Positions 53,902 through 60,892 of a DNA stretch of 64,000 nt are shown here, piece by piece. The notes beneath the pieces are model-generated. The model worked only from the letters and a program-made list of their open reading frames with translations. It was not told the DNA's origin and searched no databases. Both the position numbers and the translations under genes were made by a program. The DNA is from Azospirillaceae bacterium (GTDB lineage Bacteria; Pseudomonadota; Alphaproteobacteria; Azospirillales; Azospirillaceae): assembly GCA_028283825.1 (NCBI GenBank), contig JAPWJW010000001.1, positions 2,046,001 to 2,110,000 on the forward strand. Direction: 5' to 3'. How positions within the stretch are numbered: position 1 is the stretch's first letter; every line of letters starts with the position of its first letter.

Positions 53902-55053
53902 ATGACCCTGATCACCACGACCGCCGCCCTCGCCGCCTTCTGTGACCGACTGGCCTCCGCCGAGTACGTCACCGTCGACACCGAATTCATGCGGGAAAAG
54001 ACCTACTACCCGCAGCTCTGCCTGGTACAGGTGGCCGGCCCGGATGAGGCCGCGGCCATCGACCCGCTGGCCGACGGCATCGACCTGGCGCCGCTGTTCG
54101 CCCTGCTGGCCAACCCGGCGGTGCTGAAGGTCTTCCACGCGGCACGGCAGGACCTGGAGATTTTCTTCAACCTCACCGGCACCGTGCCCGCCCCGCTGTT
54201 CGACACCCAGGTGGCGGCCATGGTCTGCGGCTTCGGCGACAGCGTGGGGTATGAAACGCTGATCACCAAGCTGACCAACGCGCGCATCGACAAGTCCAGC
54301 CGCTTCACCGACTGGTCCAACCGGCCGCTGACCGAGCGGCAGCTGACCTACGCCCTGTCCGACGTCACCCATCTGCGTCCGGCGTATGAGAAGATCCGCC
54401 GCCGCCTGGACAAGACGGGGCGCGAGGAATGGCTGGCCGATGAGATGGGCATCCTGACCAGCCCGGACACCTACCGCCAGGATCCGGAAGAATCGTGGCG
54501 CCGCCTGAAGCCCCGCACCGACAAGCCGCGCTTCATCGCCGTGCTGAAGGAACTGTGCGCCTGGCGCGAGCGCGAGGCCCAGCGCAAGGACATCCCGCGC
54601 AACCGCGTGGTGCGGGATGAGACCCTGATGGAAATCGCCGCCCACACCCCCAGCACGGTGGATGATTTGGGCCGCACGCGCGGCCTGGGCCCCAGCATGG
54701 CGGCAGGTCGTTACGGCACCGAAATCTTGGCGGCCATCGAAAAGGCGCGCGGCATCCCCGACAGCGACCTGCCCCGGGCGGAACCGCGGGCCGAACTGCC
54801 GGCCGGCATCGCCCCCACGGTGGAACTGCTGCGCGTGCTGCTGAAGCTGGTGTGCGATGACGAGGACGTGGCCAGCCGCCTGGTGGCCAACGCCGCCGAT
54901 CTGGAGGCCATCGCCGCCGATGACGAGGCCAAGGTGCAGGCCATGCGCGGCTGGCGTTACGACCTGTTCGGCAGCCAGGCCCTGGCGCTGAAGCACGGCA
55001 AGCTGGCGCTGGCCATGGCCAACCGCAAGGTGAAGCTGGTCAAGCTGGACTGA
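53902..55053 (+). CDS. rnd: Ribonuclease D
   Basis: From ATG 53902 (MTLITTTAALAAFCDRLASA) the product is 383 residues; GTG 53890 would add four. The DEDDy exonuclease core has Asp-x-Glu in 'YVTVDTEFMREKTYYPQLCL', Asp in 'VFHAARQDLEIFF' and Tyr-x3-Asp in 'LTYALSDVTHLRPAYEKI'. An HRDC domain follows (about 210-290, 'RDETLMEIAAHTPSTVDDLG'). RNase D trims tRNA 3' ends. Neither start has a Shine-Dalgarno sequence, and a -10-like TATAGT (53883-53888) lies only 14 bases before the ATG, so the mRNA may be nearly leaderless. Confidence 0.95.
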   Translation: MTLITTTAALAAFCDRLASAEYVTVDTEFMREKTYYPQLCLVQVAGPDEAAAIDPLADGIDLAPLFALLANPAVLKVFHAARQDLEIFFNLTGTVPAPLFDTQVAAMVCGFGDSVGYETLITKLTNARIDKSSRFTDWSNRPLTERQLTYALSDVTHLRPAYEKIRRRLDKTGREEWLADEMGILTSPDTYRQDPEESWRRLKPRTDKPRFIAVLKELCAWREREAQRKDIPRNRVVRDETLMEIAAHTPSTVDDLGRTRGLGPSMAAGRYGTEILAAIEKARGIPDSDLPRAEPRAELPAGIAPTVELLRVLLKLVCDDEDVASRLVANAADLEAIAADDEAKVQAMRGWRYDLFGSQALALKHGKLALAMANRKVKLVKLD

Positions 55054-55084
55054 TCCGGCCGCCGCCCATCTCACCGCCAAAACG

Positions 55085-55122
55085 AAAAACGCCGCCCCCA
55101 GAACCGGAGGGCGGCGTTTTTT
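55085..55122. terminator. Strong terminator after rnd
   Basis: ACGCCGCCC (55089-55097) pairs with GGGCGGCGT (55109-55117), preceded by AAAAA and followed by TTTTTT. It works on the plus strand for rnd and could also serve the minus strand. Confidence 0.9.
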
Positions 55123-55131
55123 ATATGGTTG

Positions 55132-55262
55132 CCCTCAGTCGCCGGGCGCGGGCATCCACCCGCTTGGCTTTCTCGCCTTCCAGTCCGCTCCGTTCCCCGA
55201 AAGGCTCCGGCGGCCCCAGCCGGGGCCTATGGCGGCACGAGGAAAAACCTCATGCCGCCGGT
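55132..55262 (+). repeat. Structured intergenic repeat, copy 4
   Basis: Stem GCGGGC-ATCC-ACCCGC (one C-A mismatch), type-A middle with CCTTCC/GAAAGG arms, stem GGCCCC-AGCC-GGGGCC, and an outer hairpin with GGCGGCACGAGG and CCTCATGCCGCC arms around AAAAA. It ends nine bases from the stop of the Ser/Thr-rich gene at 55271 and follows the rnd terminator. Confidence 0.85.
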
Positions 55263-55270
55263 GCGAGGGA

Positions 55271-56182
55271 TCAGCCGAAGGCGGAGCCCTGTAGCTGCGC
55301 CATGAAGGTCAGGGCGGAACCACTGAGCAGTGAGCTGGGGTCGATGGTGGTGCCATCGAGCGTGATGCCGTTGGTCGAACTGCTGCCAGACGTGCCGTCA
55401 CTGCTGCTGGAGGCGACGGCGGTGCTGGTGCTGGAGGAACTGTCCGACGACGTGCCGTCACTGCCGGAGGCCCCGCCCGGCGGCGGCGGGGGCGGCGGGC
55501 CCATGGTACTGGCTGTCGATGTGCTGCTGGTGGACGTGCCGCTGGTGCTGGACGCGGTCGACGTGCTGGACGACGAGTCGCTGGTGCCGGTCGTGCTGGA
55601 ATCACTATCCGAGCTGGAATCGCTGGAGCTTGAGGACAGACCGCTCATCAGCTGTTCCAACATCGCCAGCAAGGAGTCGGTGCTGCCGGACGTCGATGTG
55701 GTGCCGGTGGTGGACGACGTGTCGTCGGTGGATGAGGAACTGCTGGTGTCGGATGCGCTGGACGTGCTGTCCGTACCGGAACTGCTGGAGGACGAGCCGG
55801 ACATCAGCTGCTGCAGCATCTCCATCAACGGGTCGGTGCCGTCGGACGTGCTGGACGTACCGCTGCTGCCGCTGGTGGTGGAGGATGTGGAATCGCTGGC
55901 GGCGGTGGCATCGGTGCCGTCGATGCCCTGCAGCATGGCGGCGAAGCTGCCGGTCTGGAAACTGCCGAAGGGATTGCTGACGCCATTGGCGGTGGTGCCG
56001 TTGTCGTTCAGCAGGCCGGCCAAGCCACCGCTGGAGGAAGAGGACGAGGTATCGTCCGTCGAACTCGTGTCGTCGGTGCTGGACGTGCCGAAGGTCGACG
56101 AGGTGGACGTACTCGACGACATTTGCGACAGCCAGGCGCTGTAAAGCGACTGGGTCGAATTGGTTGAGGAGACTGAGCTCAT
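55271..56182 (-). CDS. Ser/Thr-rich low-complexity protein A
   Basis: From ATG 56182 (MSSVSSTNSTQSLYSAWLSQ), which has GGAGAG upstream, the product is 303 residues. About half are Ser or Thr, with many Asp. The ends are not low-complexity: the start shares 'MSSVS...S.Y.AW' and the end shares 'LSGSALTFMAQLQGS' with the protein encoded at 56768-57724. Hydrophobic islands recur inside ('NPFGSFQTGSFAAMLQGI', 'DPLMEMLQQLMSG', 'DSLLAMLEQLMSG'). There is no Sec signal or membrane helix and no known domain. I do not recognise the function. Upstream lie a sigma-54 promoter and a palindrome shared with two other genes. Confidence 0.75.
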   Translation of the reverse strand: MSSVSSTNSTQSLYSAWLSQMSSSTSTSSTFGTSSTDDTSSTDDTSSSSSSGGLAGLLNDNGTTANGVSNPFGSFQTGSFAAMLQGIDGTDATAASDSTSSTTSGSSGTSSTSDGTDPLMEMLQQLMSGSSSSSSGTDSTSSASDTSSSSSTDDTSSTTGTTSTSGSTDSLLAMLEQLMSGLSSSSSDSSSDSDSSTTGTSDSSSSTSTASSTSGTSTSSTSTASTMGPPPPPPPGGASGSDGTSSDSSSSTSTAVASSSSDGTSGSSSTNGITLDGTTIDPSSLLSGSALTFMAQLQGSAFG

Positions 56183-56246
56183 CGGGGGCTCTCCAGGAAG
56201 GGATCCCTCAAGGACGGCTCCCCCAACCGGTTGCCCCCCCAAGGAT

Positions 56247-56289
56247 GCGCGAACACGCGCCAGCCGCCCTCAAAGCAACTGCCGTACCA
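56247..56289 (-). promoter_or_regulatory. Sigma-54 promoter and shared leader motif of gene A
   Basis: On the minus strand TGGTACG-GCAG-TTGCT (56289-56274) matches the sigma-54 consensus with GG and GC exactly ten bases apart. Predicted transcription begins near 56263, about 80 nt before the ATG at 56182. Just inside the transcript is GCGCGTGTTCGCGC (56260-56247), which is also found at the same place upstream of gene B. Confidence 0.75.
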
Positions 56290-56375
56290 GGTATCACAGC
56301 CTTGATTCCATTAGATTCAGAGAGGTGCGCCAGCAGTGATCATGTATTTATGGGCGACAGCAGGCAAAATCATCC

Positions 56376-56390
56376 CGGCAATTTCTGCCG
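56376..56390. promoter_or_regulatory. Palindrome CGGCA-N5-TGCCG upstream of gene A
   Basis: CGGCA-ATTTC-TGCCG lies about 90 bp upstream of the -24 element, a usual distance for an enhancer site. A degenerate second copy (CCGGCAGGAATTTCATGCC) follows at 56393-56411. It matches the palindromes at 40574 and 57931. Confidence 0.6.
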
Positions 56391-56533
56391 ACCCGGCAGG
56401 AATTTCATGCCCATCTTGGATGATTTTAACTTTTGCATTGTTGTAAATATCTGATTTTACTGCATTCCTGTTTGGCACGATAATTTCCCGAACTGGTACA
56501 CGCGGCATTTGATCGTGACCGCTCAACTGCCGC

Positions 56534-56655
56534 CCCTCAGTCGCCGGGCGCCGACATCCGTCGGCTTGGCTCATCCTCACTTTCCAGTCCGCTACGCTCC
56601 CCGGAAAGCTCCGGCAGCCCCGGTCGGGGCCTACAGCGGCACGCGTGCCGCTGGT
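56534..56655 (+). repeat. Structured intergenic repeat, copy 5
   Basis: Stem GCCGAC-ATCC-GTCGGC (perfect, and different on both sides from other copies), type-A middle with CTTTCC/GGAAAG arms, stem GCCCC-GGTC-GGGGC, and outer stem CAGCGGCACG/CGTGCCGCTG. It lies between gene A and gene B, antisense to both. It and the gene A promoter region fill the 585 bp gap 56183-56767. Confidence 0.85.
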
Positions 56656-56767
56656 ATCATTCCCGCCCGGGCGGCATGCGGCGGGGCATGGTTTCATACC
56701 GCCGCCACAGGACCGAATTGAGGGGACGCGGGCGCCACCCGTTTTGGGGGCCGCGTCCGTAGGCCGA

Positions 56768-57724
56768 TCAGGCCGCCGCGAGGGAACCCTGCAACTGCGC
56801 CATGAACATCAGGGCGGAACCGCTGAGCATCGTGCTGTTGTCGATGGTGACGCCGCCGAACGTCGTGGTGCCGTTCGCCGATGCGGTCGCGGTGGTGCTG
56901 GTGGAGGTGCTGGACGACGACGTGCCGTCGGTCGCGCCCAGGATGCTGGCGGCCGAGGTCGGGTCGGTGTCATCGGTGCTGGTGTCGCTCAGCAGCGTGG
57001 AGGTCGAGGACGAGGCCCCACCGACCCCACCACCACCGCTGCCGCCATGATGATGCCCGCCGTGATGGCCGCCGCCCGCCGACTTCAGCGCGGTCTGCGC
57101 CTCGGACTGGCTGATGCTGCCGTTGCCGTCACTGTCCATCGCCGCGAACACCTTGTCCGCCAGTTCGGTGGCACCGGTACCGGTGCCGAAGGCGCTTTCG
57201 AACGCCGACTTGCTGATACCGTCGGTGGACGCGTCGGTGCCGTCGGTGGTGGTGGCGTCCGTGGTCGTGGTGCTGGAGGCGGCCGACGTGGTCGCCGTGG
57301 AGGTGGAGGTGCCGTTGGCGAGCTGCGTCAGCAGGCTCATCAGCGGGTCCTCCTGGGAACCATCCTGACCGGAAGGCGGCGGCCCCGGCGGCGGGCCGGG
57401 CGGGGGACCGCCGGCGCCGGACGCGTCAGCCGTGGACCCGTCCGTGCCGGACGCCTCGGTGGTGGACGGGTCGTTGCTGTTGCCGATGTCCTGCAGCATG
57501 GCCAGCAGGTCGCCCAGCTGGAAGGAAAACGGGTTACTGCCGGTGGTGGAAGTGGACCCGGAGCCCCCGCCCAGCAGCGACGAAAGATCGTCCGTGCCGG
57601 TGGTGGAGCCGGTGGTTGACGTGGTGTCATCGCTGCCGGCCGTGGTGGTCGACGTGCGGGACGCCCATTGGGCTTGCCAGGCGCCATAAGACGACTGGGA
57701 TCCCGAGGCGGATACCGAACTCAT
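56768..57724 (-). CDS. Ser/Thr-rich protein B with EF-hand motif
   Basis: The 318-residue product (MSSVSASGSQSSYGAWQAQW) shares with protein A the N-terminal 'MSSVS..S' plus 'Y.AW', an internal 'NPFSFQLGDLLAMLQDIGNS' island, 'EDPLMSLLTQLANG', and the C-terminal 'LSGSALMFMAQLQGS'. Between are Ser/Thr/Asp tracts, a Pro-rich run ('GPPPGPPPGPPPSG'), a helical segment 'SKSAFESAFGTGTGATELAD' and one canonical EF-hand loop 'DSDGNGSISQSE', then a His/Gly run. Calcium binding is likely. There is no Sec signal. The shared ends around variable middles suggest an export or assembly signal, but the function is unknown. Confidence 0.8.
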   Translation of the reverse strand: MSSVSASGSQSSYGAWQAQWASRTSTTTAGSDDTTSTTGSTTGTDDLSSLLGGGSGSTSTTGSNPFSFQLGDLLAMLQDIGNSNDPSTTEASGTDGSTADASGAGGPPPGPPPGPPPSGQDGSQEDPLMSLLTQLANGTSTSTATTSAASSTTTTDATTTDGTDASTDGISKSAFESAFGTGTGATELADKVFAAMDSDGNGSISQSEAQTALKSAGGGHHGGHHHGGSGGGGVGGASSSTSTLLSDTSTDDTDPTSAASILGATDGTSSSSTSTSTTATASANGTTTFGGVTIDNSTMLSGSALMFMAQLQGSLAAA

Positions 57725-57800
57725 GACATGGGTTCTCCCCGGTGAAGGAACCCTGGATGACGCCGCCCGAAGATGCCCCGCCGGCCCCGTCCATGGGATG

Positions 57801-57845
57801 GCGCGAACACGCGCACACCCACGGCCCGTCGCAACGGCGGGACCA
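57801..57845 (-). promoter_or_regulatory. Sigma-54 promoter and shared leader motif of gene B
   Basis: On the minus strand TGGTCCC-GCCG-TTGCG (57845-57830) has GG and GC ten bases apart and a good -12 TTGC. Its -24 half is weaker than in gene A. The leader motif GCGCGTGTTCGCGC (57814-57801) follows at the same distance as in gene A. Predicted transcription begins near 57819, about 95 nt before the ATG. Confidence 0.7.
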
Positions 57846-57930
57846 TTACTTACTTATTTGTAAAGATTGAGAGATTCGGTGCACGTTCGCAGATATGGAA
57901 CATATGTGCGAACATATCGGCAGAATCTAG

Positions 57931-57947
57931 CCGGCAGTTTCTGCCGG
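57931..57947. promoter_or_regulatory. Palindrome CCGGCA-N5-TGCCGG upstream of gene B
   Basis: CCGGCA-GTTTC-TGCCGG is a perfect 6-bp dyad about 90 bp upstream of the -24 element. A half-site TCGGCAGAATC precedes it at 57918. Together with the hairpin at 58036 it accounts for most of the structure in the 57725-58086 gap. Confidence 0.6.
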
Positions 57948-58035
57948 TCGGGCGGAATCCGATTCCGCTTTGATTGCACTAATGCAGGAATTGGGCCGGG
58001 CAAATGCCTGGTTTTACTTCACTTGGGCCAGACAC

Positions 58036-58075
58036 GCCTTGGGCCCCGGGGATATCAATCCCCGGGGCCCAAGGC
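58036..58075. terminator. Long perfect hairpin after secDF
   Basis: GCCTTGGGCCCCGGGGAT (58036-58053) pairs over 18 bp with its complement at 58058-58075 around a 4-nt loop. It starts 11 bases beyond the secDF stop codon. No T-tract follows, so it may end transcription with Rho or protect the 3' end. Confidence 0.65.
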
Positions 58076-58086
58076 ATGGAAAACCA

Positions 58087-60612
58087 TCACTCCGCCGGGG
58101 TGGCGGGGGCAGCGGCCCCGTCGGCCGGCGTCGGCCGTCGCAGGCTCTTCTCACCCAGGAACAGCAGGATGGGGGCGGCGATGAAGATGGAGGAGGACGT
58201 GGCCAGCACCACGCCGAACAGCAGCACCCAGGCGAACTCGCGCAGTTGTTCGCCCGCCAGCAGGGCCAGCGGCACCGTCACCAGGAAGATGGCCAGCGAG
58301 GTGCCGATGGTCCGGCTCAGCGTCTCATTGATGCTGCGGTCGATCAGTTCGCGCAGCGGCATCTTGCGATACAGGCGCAGATTCTCACGCACACGGTCAT
58401 AGACCACGACCTTGTCGTTGATCGAGTAGCCCATGATGGTGAGGATGGCGGCGATGGACGTCAGGTTGAACTGCATGCCGGTGATGGCGAAGAAGCCCAC
58501 CGTCTTGGTCACGTCCAGCAACATGGTCACCACCGCACCGATGCCGAACTGCCATTCGAAGCGGAAGGTGATGTAGATCAGCATGGCGATGGACGCCAGC
58601 CCCAGGGCCAGCATGCCGTCGTGGAACAGTTCGGCGCTGACCGATGCGCCGACGGCTTCCTGGCGGCGGATGACGCTGCCGGGGAAGTCCTTGGTCAACT
58701 CATCCTGCACGGCCTTCACCGCACCCTGCTGGGCGGCGTCGCCGCCGGCCTGCTGTTCCAGGCGCATCAGCACGTCGGACGGCGAACCGAACTGCTGCAA
58801 CTGGACGGGGCCCAGATGCAGGGTTTCCATCTTGGAGCGCAGCTTGGCGAAGTCGGCCGGGCCCTCGGTGCGGATCTCGATCACCACGCCGCCGGCGAAG
58901 TCCACGCCGTAGTTCAGGCCCGGCTTGAAGAACAGCACGATGGAGGCGATGGACAGCAGCACGGACATGCCGATGCCCATGTGCCGCCCCTTCATGAAGG
59001 AAATGTTGGTGTGGTCCGGCGCCGGGCGCAGGCGGGTGCCGACGTTCAGCGTCTTGGGCCGGAAGCGGCGGAACCAGGTGGCCGTGATGAGGCGCGCCAC
59101 CACCGTGGCCGTGAACATCGAGGTTATGATGCCCAGGCTGATGGTCACGGCGAAGCCCTTGATGGTGCCGGTGCCCACCGAGAACAGGATGGCCATCTTG
59201 ATCAGCGTGGTCAGGTTGCTATCGGTGATGGTGGCGTAGGCCTTGGAGAAGCCGGCCTCCAGCGCGCCCAGCGGCGTGGCCCCTTTGCGCAATTCCTCGC
59301 GGATACGCTCATTGATCAGGATGTTGGCGTCGACGGCCATGCCCAGGGTCAGCAGCGCGCCGGCGATACCGGGCAGGGTCAGCGTCGCTTGCAGCAGGCC
59401 CAGCAAGGCCAGGGTCAGGAACAGGTTGCACAGCAGGGCGATGTTGGCGAACACGCCGAACAGGCCGTAGCTGACGATCATGTAGATGACGACCAGCACG
59501 AAGCCCACGCCCACGGCGGTGAGGCCGGCATGGATGCTGTCGGCACCCAGCTCCGGTCCGATGGTCCGTTCTTCCACCACCGTCAGCGGCACCGGCAGGG
59601 CACCGGCGCGCAGCAGCACGGCCAGGTCGTTGGCGCTCTGCGCCGTGAAGTTGCCGGTGATCTGGCCACTGCCGCCGGTGATGGGCGTCTCGATCACCGG
59701 GGCGCTGATGACCTTGTCGTCCAGCACGATGGCGAAGGGCTTGCCCACGTTGTTGGCCGTGGTCTCGGCGAAACGGCGGGCGCCAATGCTGTCGAAGCGG
59801 AAGGTGACGACCCAGCGGCCGGTCTGGTCGGTGCTGGGGCTGGAATCGGTCAGGTTGGCGCCATCGACCTCAATCTTCTTGCGCACCAGGACCTTGCGCT
59901 CACCCCGGCCGTCGGCGGCGGTCAGCAGCTGGGTGCCCGGGGGGGCGGCGCCATCGGGGCGCACGGCCTCACCATCCGCCACCAGGCGGAAGGTCATCTT
60001 GGCGGTGGTGCCGATCAGCTTCTTGATGCGGCCGGGGTCGTCCACGCCCGGCAACTGCACCAGGATGCGGTCGCTGCCCTGGCGGGCCACGACGGGCTCG
60101 TTCACGCCGGTCTCGTCGATACGGCGGCGGACGATTTCCTGGGACTGCGCCATCGCCTTGGAAATGCGGTCCTTGAAACCGGCATCGGTCAGGCTGAGCG
60201 TCAGGGTGGCGCCATCGGTGTTCAGGTCGATCTCGGGCACGCCGCTGCCGGTGGCGGCGCTGGCCGTCTGTGCCAGGGCCGCCCGCGCGGCGTCCATCGT
60301 GGACTCGTCCGCCAGGGTGACGACCACGGACCGGGCGGCCGGCGTCACGCTGGCGGTGGCGACCTTGGCGGTCCGCAGGGCGGTGCGCACCTCATCCGTC
60401 AGGCTTTCCACCCGCTCCTTGGCGACGGCATCGGTATCCACCTGCAACAGCAGGTAGGAACCACCCTTCAGGTCCAGGCCCAGATTGACGTGCCGGTCGG
60501 CTATCCAGCCGGGCAGGTATTTCGGGCTGATCAGGCTGGGCAGTGAGAACACCACGCCCAGCAGGCAGACAAGGGCGATCAACGCGGACTTCAGGGGCGA
60601 AAAGCGCAGCAT
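58087..60612 (-). CDS. secDF: Fused protein-export membrane protein SecDF
   Basis: The 841-residue protein joins SecD (about 1-530) and SecF (about 545-841), each with six transmembrane helices and a large periplasmic loop after the first. SecD motifs: 'VNLGLDLKGGSYLLLQVD', 'GVNEPVVARQGSDRILVQLP', 'LTLPGIAGALLTLGMAVDAN'. SecF motifs: 'GLNYGVDFAGGVVIEIRTEG', 'TIMGYSINDKVVVYDRVREN'. SecDF uses the proton gradient to help SecYEG pull proteins across the membrane. Fused forms are common in alphaproteobacteria. No yajC gene is next to it in this window. Confidence 0.96.
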   Translation of the reverse strand: MLRFSPLKSALIALVCLLGVVFSLPSLISPKYLPGWIADRHVNLGLDLKGGSYLLLQVDTDAVAKERVESLTDEVRTALRTAKVATASVTPAARSVVVTLADESTMDAARAALAQTASAATGSGVPEIDLNTDGATLTLSLTDAGFKDRISKAMAQSQEIVRRRIDETGVNEPVVARQGSDRILVQLPGVDDPGRIKKLIGTTAKMTFRLVADGEAVRPDGAAPPGTQLLTAADGRGERKVLVRKKIEVDGANLTDSSPSTDQTGRWVVTFRFDSIGARRFAETTANNVGKPFAIVLDDKVISAPVIETPITGGSGQITGNFTAQSANDLAVLLRAGALPVPLTVVEERTIGPELGADSIHAGLTAVGVGFVLVVIYMIVSYGLFGVFANIALLCNLFLTLALLGLLQATLTLPGIAGALLTLGMAVDANILINERIREELRKGATPLGALEAGFSKAYATITDSNLTTLIKMAILFSVGTGTIKGFAVTISLGIITSMFTATVVARLITATWFRRFRPKTLNVGTRLRPAPDHTNISFMKGRHMGIGMSVLLSIASIVLFFKPGLNYGVDFAGGVVIEIRTEGPADFAKLRSKMETLHLGPVQLQQFGSPSDVLMRLEQQAGGDAAQQGAVKAVQDELTKDFPGSVIRRQEAVGASVSAELFHDGMLALGLASIAMLIYITFRFEWQFGIGAVVTMLLDVTKTVGFFAITGMQFNLTSIAAILTIMGYSINDKVVVYDRVRENLRLYRKMPLRELIDRSINETLSRTIGTSLAIFLVTVPLALLAGEQLREFAWVLLFGVVLATSSSIFIAAPILLFLGEKSLRRPTPADGAAAPATPAE

Positions 60613-60775
60613 AGGTGACGACGTCCTTGGGTCCTGGCGCGGGCCGGGGCCCGGTGCAGGGAACAGGCGGACCGGGCGGGGACACCCACCACGGGCCGGT
60701 TAAACCAAGCGCCTTGAATACTCGCAGCCCCGCACGCTTCCAACCAAAAAAGCGACGCGGTGTTGTTCTTATGCC

Positions 60776-60868
60776 CCCTCAAGCGCCGGGCGCTGGCATC
60801 CGCCAGCTTGGCTGATCCTCGCTCCGCCCTTCTGTGCTCGCTCCGGGGCCGGCGGTCGCCGGCCTTGA
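60776..60868 (+). repeat. Structured intergenic repeat, copy 6
   Basis: Stem GCTGGC-ATCC-GCCAGC, type-B middle shared with copy 1 (CTCCGCCCTTCTGTGCTCGC), and second stem GGCCGGC-GGTC-GCCGGCC, again changed on both sides. No clear outer stem. It ends 24 bp from the stop codon of the ATP-grasp gene and is antisense to it. Confidence 0.85.
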
Positions 60869-60892
60869 ACCAGTGCTCTCATACCCCTGGCG

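Noticed and set aside
57970-60546. 858-codon open frame antisense to secDF
   Set aside because: The translation is Gly/His/Gln-rich with no recognisable domain; secDF explains the coding signal.
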